A DNA stretch of 64,000 nt from Deltaproteobacteria bacterium (GTDB taxonomy: Bacteria; Desulfobacterota; Binatia; UBA1149; SPBQ01): assembly GCA_029262375.1 (NCBI GenBank), contig JAJCZM010000022.1, forward strand, positions 62,001 through 126,000. The letters are read 5' to 3'. This document shows, piece by piece, positions 25,470-34,413 of this stretch; the first letter of the stretch is position 1; each line of letters begins with the position of its first letter. The notes under the pieces are model-generated. The model searched no databases and was not told the origin of the DNA. It worked only from the letters and a program-made list of their open reading frames with translations. A program made the translations under genes and the position numbers.

Positions 25470-27134
25470 ATGATCCTGGTCGTCGCATGGGACGGCGCGT
25501 GTTTCGATGTCGTCGGGCCGCTACTCGACGACGGCCAACTCCCCGTGCTCGCATCGCTCATCGAAAGCGGGGCGTCGCGTGCGGTTCGGTCGACCGTTCC
25601 CGCCGTGACCTTCCCTGCCTGGTCTTCGTTCCTGACCGCCGCGCGGCCGGATCGTCACGGTCTCACCGATTTCACGATGCGTGACGGCTATCGGGTGCGT
25701 TTCATGAACGCATCGCATCGTCGCCTGCCCACGATGTTTGCCCAGCTCGACGCCTGCGGGCGCAAGTGCGGGTCGTACGCGGTGCCCTGCACATTCCCTG
25801 CGGATCCGATCGACGGCGTGATCGTTTGTGGCTTCGATACGCCACTCGGGTCCGGTCGCATGAGTCGGCGTACGCATCCGCCCGAGCTAGGCGACCGCAT
25901 AGAGAAGCGTTACGGGAGCCTCGCGGTCGATGGGCCGCAGCAGTCGCAAATTGGTGCCGGATGGCATGACGATGCGCTGGCTCAGATGAAGCGAGAGATC
26001 GCACTACGTACGGAGATTGTCGTCGATCTGATACGCGAAGGCCGGGCTGCTTCAGCTTGGGATCTTTTCATGGTGCACTACGGCGAGTCCGACACTGTCT
26101 CGCATCAGTTCTGGCAGTTCATCGACCCTCGATCTCCCCGCTATCGCGAAGGCGGTCCAAGCGACGCGCTCGCCGATGTTTACCGCGCCATGGACGGGGC
26201 GCTAGGAACGCTGATCGATGCGCTGCCCGCCGAGTCCAGCGTCGTGGTCGTATCGGATCATGGGTCGGGTGGCGCGAGCGATCGCGTGATTCACTGGAAT
26301 CGCTGGCTCGCCGATCGCGGGTGGCTGTCGTTCTCGGGTGCGCGAAGTGCCGGCGCGATGAGCTTGGCTCGGCGCGCGGCGTTGGCCCTGGTACCAACCT
26401 CGATGCAGGCCTCTGCGTTCGAGTCGTTTCCGAAGTTGGCGGGCGCCGTCGAATCGGGGCATCGACTCGGAGGTATCGATTGGTCGCGCACTCAGGTGTT
26501 CAGCGAAGAACTCAATTACTTCCCCGCGCTCTGGATCAATCGTCGAGAACGTGACCCGCGCGGTATCGTGGCGGAGTCGCGGACGTCCGAACTCGTCGAA
26601 CGGCTGCGCGCGCAGCTATTGGAGTTCGTCGATCCGTTTGACGGGCAACCGGTCGTCAAGCGCGTGCTCGAGCGAAGCGATGTCTATGACGGCCCGTATG
26701 CTGAGCGGGTTCCCGATCTGATTCTCGAGCTGCGAGATCCTGACGGGTACAGCTACAACGGCGCCTCGAGCAGGGCAGGACAGGAAACGGTGGCGTTGCG
26801 CCGACTGGACGACCCCGAGATGACGGGCGCGCGCGGCACGACGATGGCGGGTGCGCACCGCACTGAGGGTCTGTGTGTGATGCGCGGGCCGGCCGTCGAG
26901 CCGGGGTCTTACGTGACCGGCGATCTGCACGATGCGGGGGCAACAGTGATGGCCATGGCGGGCGTCACTGTGGCTGCGGGTGCCGACGGCCAGGTGTGGA
27001 CCGATGTATTGTCGGTAGGCGAGGGGGACTTGGTCTCGGGCTCGGCTGCCGTGCCCACTGCAGTTCGAGAGTACGACGCTGCTGAGGCTGAAGAAGTCGA
27101 GCGACGTCTGCGAGCTTTGGGGTACGTCGAGTGA
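25470..27134 (+). CDS. type I phosphodiesterase/nucleotide pyrophosphatase-like protein
   Basis: A 554-residue soluble member of the alkaline-phosphatase superfamily. LVVAWDGACFD supplies the first metal ligand, VPAVTFPAWSSFLTA the Thr nucleophile, VHYGESDTVSHQFW and VVVSDHGSGG further metal ligands. No signal peptide is visible, so it probably acts in the cytoplasm, perhaps on a nucleotide- or lipid-linked phosphodiester. The last residues VERRLRALGYVE repeat the tail of the enzymes at 23599 and 29492. The start lies 2 bp after the preceding stop, so the two are co-translated. Confidence 0.82.
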   Translation: MILVVAWDGACFDVVGPLLDDGQLPVLASLIESGASRAVRSTVPAVTFPAWSSFLTAARPDRHGLTDFTMRDGYRVRFMNASHRRLPTMFAQLDACGRKCGSYAVPCTFPADPIDGVIVCGFDTPLGSGRMSRRTHPPELGDRIEKRYGSLAVDGPQQSQIGAGWHDDALAQMKREIALRTEIVVDLIREGRAASAWDLFMVHYGESDTVSHQFWQFIDPRSPRYREGGPSDALADVYRAMDGALGTLIDALPAESSVVVVSDHGSGGASDRVIHWNRWLADRGWLSFSGARSAGAMSLARRAALALVPTSMQASAFESFPKLAGAVESGHRLGGIDWSRTQVFSEELNYFPALWINRRERDPRGIVAESRTSELVERLRAQLLEFVDPFDGQPVVKRVLERSDVYDGPYAERVPDLILELRDPDGYSYNGASSRAGQETVALRRLDDPEMTGARGTTMAGAHRTEGLCVMRGPAVEPGSYVTGDLHDAGATVMAMAGVTVAAGADGQVWTDVLSVGEGDLVSGSAAVPTAVREYDAAEAEEVERRLRALGYVE

Positions 27135-27200
27135 AGCGCGTAAGATTCGAGCTCGGCAGTGGTGATTCGCGCAGCAGGGCGTCGCGATGAGGACTGCGCC

Positions 27201-28430
27201 GTGAGGATCGCGATGGTCGCGGCCTGTCCTTTTCCGTCGCCTCAGGGGTCGCAGGTCTTTGTGCGTGATCTCTGCGGCGGATTGGCGCGGCGAGGGCACG
27301 AAGTCCATCTGTTGACCTACGGGCAGGGCGATGGTGCGGACCACGCCGGCGAGGGTCTGCATCAGCTCGCCGAGGTGAGGCACGAGCGCATCCGTCGGCT
27401 GCCCGGAGACGACGCCATGCGGTCCGGTCCCACGCCGGTCAAGCCGCTACTCGACGTCATGATGGCGGCACGACTCACGAGTATGCTGGGGCGCGGGTCT
27501 TTCGACGTCGTGCACTGCCACAACTACGAAGCCGCGATGATCGGCTTGGTTGCGCGCGTGCGACGAAACGTTCCCGTCGTCTATCACAGCCACAATATGA
27601 TGGGCGATGAGTTGCCCACGTACTTCACGGGTGCGCTGACGCGATCCGCCGCGTTTGCTGCCGGGCGATTGCTCGACCGTACGGTCCCGAGAGCCGTCGA
27701 TCAGGCGATCGCTCTGTGCGACCACACGGCCTCCGCTCTCGGCGGCCTCGGCGTTGCAGCCGAGCGACTGACAATCATCCCGCCCGCGGTGGACGACCCC
27801 GGCGAGTGTCGTGACAAGCGCGAGGCCCGCGCGGCCTTGGGTGTGGCACAGAACGCACGCGTCGTAACCTACGCAGGGAACCTCGACGCTTATCAGAATA
27901 TGGGCTTACTCGTCGGCGCGTTTCGTCTTCTTGTCGAGAACGCGGGCGCTGATCGACCGTTGTTGCTGGTTGCCACCCACCGGTATGAGAAGTCGTTCGA
28001 CGCGCTCGTGTCGGCAGCAGGAATTGCTGCCGACGTGAAGATCGTGCGCGCGGCTGAATTCGGTCCGATCTGGGGTGCAATCGAAGCGGCCGACGCGGTA
28101 GTCATGCCGCGCCGGCTGGGCTCGGGTTTTCCGATCAAACTGCTCAACTACCTGGCGTGCGGACGCGCGGTCGTCACGGCCGGCTGCGGTGGTAAGGCCG
28201 TGACGGACGGCGTCGACGGGCTCGTGGTCGCAGACGACGATCCTGAGGCTCTATCGAGCGCGCTCGGCCGTGTTTTGGATGCGCCGGACCTTGCACAGCG
28301 GCTCGGCCGGGAGGCGCGCCGAACCTACCTCGCATCGTTTACGTGGGATGCTGTGCTGCCCGCAATGGAGGCGGTATATGACCGCGCGATGGAGAGCGGG
28401 ACGCGTAGCTATCGTGCCCCCGCCATGTAA
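27201..28430 (+). CDS. GT4-like glycosyltransferase with altered donor site
   Basis: A 409-residue GT-B protein. The GTG at 27201 is chosen because GAGGA lies 7 nt upstream; the frame is open to GTG 27159, which has no such site and would add basic, non-typical residues. The opening VRIAMVAACPFPSPQGSQVFV is typical. In the donor region, where most GT4 enzymes have E-x7-E, this one reads LGSGFPIKLLNYLACGRAVV, with Ser and Asn at the two glutamate positions. Some GT4 branches share this feature, so activity is not excluded. Followed by an unusual 10-bp tandem repeat. Confidence 0.78.
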   Translation: MRIAMVAACPFPSPQGSQVFVRDLCGGLARRGHEVHLLTYGQGDGADHAGEGLHQLAEVRHERIRRLPGDDAMRSGPTPVKPLLDVMMAARLTSMLGRGSFDVVHCHNYEAAMIGLVARVRRNVPVVYHSHNMMGDELPTYFTGALTRSAAFAAGRLLDRTVPRAVDQAIALCDHTASALGGLGVAAERLTIIPPAVDDPGECRDKREARAALGVAQNARVVTYAGNLDAYQNMGLLVGAFRLLVENAGADRPLLLVATHRYEKSFDALVSAAGIAADVKIVRAAEFGPIWGAIEAADAVVMPRRLGSGFPIKLLNYLACGRAVVTAGCGGKAVTDGVDGLVVADDDPEALSSALGRVLDAPDLAQRLGREARRTYLASFTWDAVLPAMEAVYDRAMESGTRSYRAPAM

Positions 28431-28480
28431 CGTTGGGGAGCGTTGGGTGACGTTGGGTAACCTTGGGGAGCGTGGCGGGC
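28431..28480. repeat. 10-bp tandem repeat between two glycosyltransferase genes
   Basis: Five 10-bp units directly after the stop of the preceding gene: cgttggggag, cgttgggtga, cgttgggtaa, ccttggggag and the degenerate cgtggcgggc. The consensus is CGTTGGGKRR. The array ends 22 bp before the GTG of the next gene. Confidence 0.7.
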
Positions 28481-28502
28481 AGGGGTCCGACAGCCGCGAG
28501 AA

Positions 28503-29495
28503 GTGACAGTGGGCGATAGCAGCGAAACGAAGACAGCAGGAAACGGGCGACCCGAGATCTCGGTCATCATCCCGGTATACAACGAACAAGAGACGCTCGA
28601 TGCGCTCATGGAGCGCCTGATCAGCGTTCTCGACGCTTTCGGTGAACCGTTCGAACTGCTGTTCGTGGATGACGGTAGCAGCGACAAGTCCCTGCAGATG
28701 CTGCGCGACTTTCACCTGGCCGATGCACGCATAAAATGCCTGAGCCTGTCGCGCAACTTCGGCCACCAAGTCGCCGTATCTTGCGGGCTCGATCATGCGG
28801 CCGGAAACGCCGTCATTGTGATGGACGGTGATCTTCAGGATCCGCCCGAAATACTTCCGGACCTCGTCCGTAAGTGGCGCGAGGGATTCGATGTCGTCTA
28901 TGCCGTTCGCCAGCAGCGCAAGGAAAACGTCCTCAAGCGCGCTGCGTATGCGTCGTTCTATTGGCTGCTACATCGCGTCTCGTACCTCGACATTCCGCTC
29001 GATAGCGGTGACTTCTCGCTGATGGATCGGCGCGTCGTCGATCTGCTCAGCCAGATGCCCGAGCGCAATCGCTTCGTACGCGGACTGAGGACTTGGGTAG
29101 GCCTGAAACAGACTCCGTTTACTTACGAACGCAGCGCCCGCTTTGCCGGTGAGTCGAAGTACGGTCTGACCAAGCTCATGCGATTGGCCTTCGATGGCTT
29201 GGTCTCCTACTCGTTCGTGCCGCTTAGGCTCGTGAGCAACCTCGGTATGCTCGTCTCGCTATCGGCGCTGGGCTACATGGGTTACCTGATCGTGGACCGG
29301 TTCATCGGCGGGCGCGGTACGATCGAGGGCTGGACGTCCACGGTTGTCATTCTTCTGTTCATCGGCGGCGTACAGCTGCTTTCGCTCGGCATCATCGGCG
29401 AATACATCGGGCGTATCTTCGATGAAGTGAAGCAACGACCGCAGTATGTCGTCGGTGAGCGAATCGGTCTGGAAAGCGAGGAGCGCTCGCAGTGA
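28503..29495 (+). CDS. GT2 glycosyltransferase with two C-terminal membrane helices (GtrB/ArnC-like)
   Basis: A 330-residue GT-A transferase. VIIPVYNEQETLDALMERL opens the domain, VDDGSSDKS binds UDP, VMDGDLQDPPE holds the metal-binding DxD-type motif. Two transmembrane helices near residues 240-262 and 275-300 match the GtrB/ArnC/DPM1-with-TM subgroup that loads a sugar onto undecaprenyl phosphate. Such enzymes commonly feed a periplasmic GT-C transferase; the GT-C-like protein at 31481 is the obvious candidate. GTG start; the next gene overlaps by 4 bp. Confidence 0.87.
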   Translation: MTVGDSSETKTAGNGRPEISVIIPVYNEQETLDALMERLISVLDAFGEPFELLFVDDGSSDKSLQMLRDFHLADARIKCLSLSRNFGHQVAVSCGLDHAAGNAVIVMDGDLQDPPEILPDLVRKWREGFDVVYAVRQQRKENVLKRAAYASFYWLLHRVSYLDIPLDSGDFSLMDRRVVDLLSQMPERNRFVRGLRTWVGLKQTPFTYERSARFAGESKYGLTKLMRLAFDGLVSYSFVPLRLVSNLGMLVSLSALGYMGYLIVDRFIGGRGTIEGWTSTVVILLFIGGVQLLSLGIIGEYIGRIFDEVKQRPQYVVGERIGLESEERSQ

Positions 29496-31453
29496 TCGCT
29501 CGGTTCAATCGTGCGCTGGGCGCGCTTGCCGTGTTCGGCCTGATCCAGGCGCTGCTCGAAACCTTCGTGATCGCGACGCTGTACCGCGACCTGCTGTTCG
29601 CACCGTATCGATTCTTTACGCTGCAGCTCTACGATGCGTCGACGAAGCTGTATTTCTTCCTGAGCGAGTATCTACCGCTGCCATCGGTTCTTACCGAATT
29701 CATAGGGCAGGGGTTCGGAGCGAAGTTCGCGCTATTCCCCGAACTGGCCGCCATCAATCTGTTCATCGCAGTTCCGCTGGCGGTGATAGCCCTGCCGCTT
29801 GCCGGCGAGACTGGTCGTCCGGGGCGTCGCGTTGTCGCAGCAGCTGCGGTAGCCGCGCTCGTGCTGCACGTTGCTGTGTGGGTGTTGGGCACGAAGATTC
29901 CGGTGGATCCTACCGTCGCGAACGTGGCGGCGAACCTGGTGCGCGACGCCCTGTACGACGGCGCTCTTCTCGCGATTGCCGTTGCCGCGGTCTCTGCCTT
30001 GATCGCGACGGCGTTGCTTTCCGGGGGGCGTGCGGGTGGATCGGCTGCGGTCGTGAGTAGCGCGCTGCTGGCGCTCGCGCTCGCGATTCCTCTCGTTGTC
30101 GACGCCGCTCGCGGCGACGGTCCCGTCGTAGGGCGAGGCGAGAAAGCCCCCGCGCACGGCTTTAACGTGATTCTGGTGTCGATCGACAGTCTACGCGCTG
30201 ATCGCATGAGCCTGCACGGTCACACGCGAGAGACTTCCCCCGCCATGACCCAACTCGCCCGCGACGGCGTCTATTTTGAGGCGGCACGATCGACCACGTC
30301 TTGGACACTGCCGTCGCATATGTCGATTCTCACGGGACGTTCGCTGCTCGGGCACGGTGTCGTTAGCGATGATCGGCGCTTGAGCGCGGATGTTCCTACG
30401 CTCGCGGAATCGTTTTCGATGGCCGGTTACCGCACCGGTGGAATCGTGTCGGCGCCCTACGTCGAGTCTCGCTATGGCTTCAACCGCGGTTTTGATCACT
30501 ACGACGACAGCACCGTCTCCTTCGCGACCAACAACGAATCCTACAAGAGTGTGACCGCGCCGCTACTAAACAAGACGGCGGTGAAATGGATTGAGGAGTC
30601 GGCCGACGATCCGTTCTTTCTCTTTCTGCACTATTGGGACGTGCACTACGACTTCGCACCGGGTCCCCCTTACGACACGATGTTCGACCCGGACTACGAG
30701 GGCGACGTCGATGGCACGGATTTCTATTTCAGCAAAGCCGTTCACGCCAACATGGCACCGCGCGATCTCGAACATGTCCTGGCGTTGTACGACGGAGAGA
30801 TACGATTGGTCGACGACCATATCGGTAAGCTACGTGCGGCGCTCGAGCGACTCGGGGTCGCCGATCGCACGATAATAGTCGTCACGTCAGATCATGGCGA
30901 CGAGTTCTTCGAGCACGGTCGCAAGGGACATCACCGCACGTTGTACGAAGAGGTCTTGCATGTTCCGCTCATCGTTTACGTGCCGCACATGGAGATGGCG
31001 GTCGAGAGCATCGCCGACAATGCGAGCACGATCGACATCATGCCCACCGTGCTCGGTCTGACCGGGCTCGATCAGCCGTCTGGATTGGAGGGCGTGGATT
31101 TCACGGACGTCATGACGGGAACCGCCCCGGTGCCCGATCGGACGGTCTTCGGCGAACTGTACCGCAAGGGATCGCTGATCGTCGAAGTGGCTGCGATCGA
31201 CGAGAAATCGAAAGTCATCCACCACTTCAACCATCGTAGTCTCGAGAGTTTCGATCTTGCTTCCGATCCCGGCGAGCGTAGTGCGCTTTCGAACGTCGAA
31301 GGCGAGACTCCGCGAGTGCTCGGGCTGATGGCGGATTGGCTCACGGCACGTTGGCGAACCTTCGATGGGCGTCTCCAGCGCGATGGCGTCGAATCTCTGC
31401 AACTCGATCAGCACAACGAGGACGCACTGCGCGCCCTCGGCTATATTGAGTAG
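29492..31453 (+). CDS. membrane-anchored sulfatase-fold enzyme with Thr nucleophile
   Basis: A 653-residue protein with an N-terminal membrane part (about residues 8-215, about five helices) and a C-terminal alkaline-phosphatase-superfamily domain (about 225-650). Motifs are VSIDSLRADRMSLHGH, the nucleophile stretch TSWTLPSHMSILTG with Thr, and VTSDHGDEFFEHG with HHRTLYEEVLHVPL. There is no CxPSR sulfatase signature, so a phosphoethanolamine- or phosphoglycerol-transferase-like activity is the better guess. The C terminus ALRALGYIE matches the enzymes at 23599 and 25470. Start is GTG 29492, overlapping the stop of the GT2 gene. Confidence 0.8.
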   Translation: MIARFNRALGALAVFGLIQALLETFVIATLYRDLLFAPYRFFTLQLYDASTKLYFFLSEYLPLPSVLTEFIGQGFGAKFALFPELAAINLFIAVPLAVIALPLAGETGRPGRRVVAAAAVAALVLHVAVWVLGTKIPVDPTVANVAANLVRDALYDGALLAIAVAAVSALIATALLSGGRAGGSAAVVSSALLALALAIPLVVDAARGDGPVVGRGEKAPAHGFNVILVSIDSLRADRMSLHGHTRETSPAMTQLARDGVYFEAARSTTSWTLPSHMSILTGRSLLGHGVVSDDRRLSADVPTLAESFSMAGYRTGGIVSAPYVESRYGFNRGFDHYDDSTVSFATNNESYKSVTAPLLNKTAVKWIEESADDPFFLFLHYWDVHYDFAPGPPYDTMFDPDYEGDVDGTDFYFSKAVHANMAPRDLEHVLALYDGEIRLVDDHIGKLRAALERLGVADRTIIVVTSDHGDEFFEHGRKGHHRTLYEEVLHVPLIVYVPHMEMAVESIADNASTIDIMPTVLGLTGLDQPSGLEGVDFTDVMTGTAPVPDRTVFGELYRKGSLIVEVAAIDEKSKVIHHFNHRSLESFDLASDPGERSALSNVEGETPRVLGLMADWLTARWRTFDGRLQRDGVESLQLDQHNEDALRALGYIE

Positions 31454-31480
31454 TCCTCATGAATCGCAAGTGACTCGACT

Positions 31481-33121
31481 GTGAATCGGTATCTCTTCTA
31501 CGGTTTGGTGCTGGCGGGAGTCGCCTTCCGCCTGCTCATGCTCGCTGAGTACGAGTTCGTCAACGGCGGAGATGTAGACGTATATCTTGCCGATGAGGGC
31601 ATCGTCGGCCTGATGGGCAAGCACATCATGGAAGGGCGTGAGTTCCCGGTCTTCTTCTACGGCCAGCACTATCTCGGCGCCTTGGAAGCCTACTGCACGG
31701 CGCTGAGCTTCAGCATCTTCGGCGTTAGTGTTCCCGCGTTGCGGCTGGTGCCTCTGCTGTTCTCGTTGGGACTTCTTCCGCTTCTGTTCACGTTCGTCTA
31801 CCGGAACTATTCGGTATCGGCGGCGCGCTGGTCCACGGCGCTCGTAGCCGTGGCGCCTCTGTATTTTCTACAATGGAACCTCAAGGCACGCGGTGGGTTT
31901 GTCGAGCACATCGTGTTGATCTTTGCGGTCTTCCTGTTGTTTTGGCGCTTCTACCTCGAGCATGACCGTAGGCCGTCCGTATCGTTCTTACTCGGACTGA
32001 TCGCAGGCATTGCGCTATGGGTGAACCAGCTCGCTGCGCCGTACTTCATCGTCATGGCCGGTCTGCTCTGGCTGCGTCGCAGGCAGCGAGAGGGGTTGGT
32101 TTTGGTGGTCGCCGGCTTGCTGCTGGGGTCTAGCCTGTTGCTTGTCCACAATGTCGTGCACCCCGGTGCGACGGCGCGGGCGCTCGCGCGTAAGGCAGTG
32201 GTGCTCAATCGAGTTCCCATCGAGGAGCGCGATCAAGGTTGGATTTCGCGCGGTGTCGGGAAGCGTATCGAGGCGGTTGGCCACGGCGCCGGCAAGCTGG
32301 GGATCGTCTTCGGTGTTCCACCGGGTGCCGAGATAGAGCGATTGGGACTGAGCGAGACCATGCGCGAGGGAGGCAGGCTGACTCAAGTCCGTAAGAGCCT
32401 CTGGCTGATCCCGCTCTCACTATTCGGAGTCGCGATCGTCGCCTGTAGGCCCCGCCGCGGGATCGCCGGCTGGGAGCCGCCGGCCTCGAATCAGTTGTTG
32501 GCTCTGATGTTCTTGGTGACCGTCGCTGTGGGCTATGTGAGCCCCCGCTACATGCTGCCGGCTTATCCGCTGGCGGCCGCGGCTGTGGGCGTCCTAATGG
32601 CCCGAATGCGCGGTACCAGGCGCCGCCTGATGGCGATCGGGATGGCTGCGGTGCTCGCCTTCAATATGGCGAGCTGGGCCGACGCCTCCCGCCTCCTGGG
32701 GACGGGGGCGACCGAGCGGACCAGGGCGCTTATCGAAGCGCTTGAGGCCCGCGGGTTGACGCATTGCTACTCAGCGGGGCCTCTCTACCATGTGGTATTC
32801 GAGAGTCGGGAGAACTTGATCCTGGCGCCTCTGCAGAAGGATCGATATCCGGACTACGGGGACGAGGTCGGCGCCGCAGATGAGATTTGCTATGTATTCC
32901 GCCAGGACCAGAGTACCAAACGACAACATATCGCTTTGATGCAGTTCCTCAGCGAACGCGGTGTGTCACATGCTAGCTTTGAAGTGGGTGAATATCGCAT
33001 TTTGCACGGTTTTGAGCCTCGTGAGGCGCTGACCGTGGATGCAATTGCCAGCATACGACGACAGGAGACCGTCCGCCTAGATTTGGGCACGGTCTTCGAC
33101 CAGGGAGACAGTGAAGAATGA
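31481..33121 (+). CDS. polytopic GT-C-like glycosyltransferase (GT39/ArnT type)
   Basis: A 546-residue membrane protein with roughly 9-11 hydrophobic helices in the first 400 residues and a soluble tail of about 130 residues. The first extracytoplasmic loop carries acidic residues (GGDVDVYLADEGIVG), where GT-C enzymes keep the catalytic Asp/Glu. It probably moves a sugar from undecaprenyl phosphate in the periplasm. It could instead be the missing Wzy-type polymerase, because no other candidate polymerase is seen. GTG start; overlaps the dehydrogenase gene by 4 bp. Confidence 0.7.
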   Translation: MNRYLFYGLVLAGVAFRLLMLAEYEFVNGGDVDVYLADEGIVGLMGKHIMEGREFPVFFYGQHYLGALEAYCTALSFSIFGVSVPALRLVPLLFSLGLLPLLFTFVYRNYSVSAARWSTALVAVAPLYFLQWNLKARGGFVEHIVLIFAVFLLFWRFYLEHDRRPSVSFLLGLIAGIALWVNQLAAPYFIVMAGLLWLRRRQREGLVLVVAGLLLGSSLLLVHNVVHPGATARALARKAVVLNRVPIEERDQGWISRGVGKRIEAVGHGAGKLGIVFGVPPGAEIERLGLSETMREGGRLTQVRKSLWLIPLSLFGVAIVACRPRRGIAGWEPPASNQLLALMFLVTVAVGYVSPRYMLPAYPLAAAAVGVLMARMRGTRRRLMAIGMAAVLAFNMASWADASRLLGTGATERTRALIEALEARGLTHCYSAGPLYHVVFESRENLILAPLQKDRYPDYGDEVGAADEICYVFRQDQSTKRQHIALMQFLSERGVSHASFEVGEYRILHGFEPREALTVDAIASIRRQETVRLDLGTVFDQGDSEE

Positions 33122-34413
33122 GCCTGCTTGAGAAGATTAAGAGCGGAGAAGCACGCGCGGGCGTGGTCGGGTTGGGGTACGTCGGATTGCCTCTCGCCGT
33201 TGAGATGGCGAAATCCGGATTGCACGTGACCGGTATCGACGTCAGCGAACCGAAAGTCGCCGCGATCAATGCAGGCAAGTCCTATATTCTGGATGTTCCC
33301 GAGAGCGATGTGGCTACGCTGGTCGAAGCGGGGAAGCTCGACGCCACCACCGATTTTTCAATCGCGAGAGAACTCGACACGATCAACATTTGCGTGCCGA
33401 CGCCGTTGCGAAAGACGCGAGAGCCGGATCTGTCCTACATCATCGACGCGGTGAAGGGACTCGTCGAGCACATGCGTCCCGGACAGCTTCTCGTGCTCGA
33501 GAGCACGACCTACCCAGGCACCACGGAAGAGATTGTGCTGCCGATTCTTGCCGAGGCAGGTCTCGTGTCGGGCAAGGACGTCGAAGTCGCATTCTCACCG
33601 GAGCGTACCGATCCAGGGAACACGGCGTTCCCGACGCGGTCGATCCCAAAGGTCGTAGGCGGAGTCACAAAAGCTGCGACCGAGGCGGCGTGCGCACTGT
33701 ATGGACGCTGCATCGAGACCGTCGTGCCGGTGAGCTCAACGAAGGTTGCCGAGATGGTCAAGCTGCTCGAGAATACCTTCCGCAGCGTGAACATCGCGTT
33801 GGTGAACGAATTCTCGATGCTGTGTGCGAACTTCCACATCGATGCTTGGGAAGTGATCGATGCGGCAGCGACCAAGCCGTTTGGATTCATGCCGTTTTAT
33901 CCTGGGCCGGGACTCGGCGGGCATTGTATTCCCGTCGATCCGCACTATCTGACATGGAAAGCGCGTGCAGAAGGCTTCGAGCCACGCTTCATCGAGCTCG
34001 CCACACAGATCAACGCGCAGAAACCTCAGTTCGTAGCCGAGCGCATCGGCGCTCTGCTCAACGATGCGTCGAAGCCGCTCAAGGGTTCGAATGTGCTGAT
34101 CCTCGGTGTCGCGTACAAGCGCGATGTGGACGACTGTCGCGAGTCGCCGTCTCTCGACGTGATGTCCTTGCTGCTCGAACGCGGTGCCGAAATCACGATT
34201 GCAGATCCGATGGTGACGTCGATCTCTCTGCAAGGGAAAACGTACGAGACTGTAACCCTGACGCCGGAGCTCGTCGCGTCCGCGGACGTCGTCGCACTGC
34301 TCACCGATCACACCGCCTTTGATCGCAAGATGATCGTGGAAAATGCATCTCTCATCGTAGACACGCGCAACGCGTTCAAAGGATTCGACGCAGACCAAAT
34401 CTTCCGTGTCTGA
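33118..34413 (+). CDS. UDP-N-acetylhexosamine/UDP-glucose 6-dehydrogenase family protein
   Basis: A 431-residue NAD-dependent nucleotide-sugar dehydrogenase that oxidises C6 to a carboxylate. VVGLGYVGLPLAVEMAKSG binds NAD; VAFSPERTDPGN and VAEMVKLLENTFRSVNIALVNE mark the family; the catalytic Cys is residue 270 in GGHCIPVDP. The SPERTDPG and GGHCIPVDP versions fit the WbpA/WbpO/VipA/WecC branch acting on N-acetyl sugars better than UDP-glucose dehydrogenase. With the epimerase at 37363 it could make UDP-GalNAc uronic acid; with 16506 and 12678 a 3-amino uronic acid. Confidence 0.92.
   Translation: MSLLEKIKSGEARAGVVGLGYVGLPLAVEMAKSGLHVTGIDVSEPKVAAINAGKSYILDVPESDVATLVEAGKLDATTDFSIARELDTINICVPTPLRKTREPDLSYIIDAVKGLVEHMRPGQLLVLESTTYPGTTEEIVLPILAEAGLVSGKDVEVAFSPERTDPGNTAFPTRSIPKVVGGVTKAATEAACALYGRCIETVVPVSSTKVAEMVKLLENTFRSVNIALVNEFSMLCANFHIDAWEVIDAAATKPFGFMPFYPGPGLGGHCIPVDPHYLTWKARAEGFEPRFIELATQINAQKPQFVAERIGALLNDASKPLKGSNVLILGVAYKRDVDDCRESPSLDVMSLLLERGAEITIADPMVTSISLQGKTYETVTLTPELVASADVVALLTDHTAFDRKMIVENASLIVDTRNAFKGFDADQIFRV

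Noticed and set aside
23599-31453. True sulfatases
   Set aside because: Sulfatase fold is clear but the CxPSR/SxPSR formylglycine motif is absent in all three; Thr occupies the nucleophile position.
33390-34322. 310-residue open frame inside the UDP-sugar dehydrogenase gene
   Set aside because: Arg/Ala-rich shadow frame in GC-rich DNA; the overlapping frame has clear enzyme motifs.
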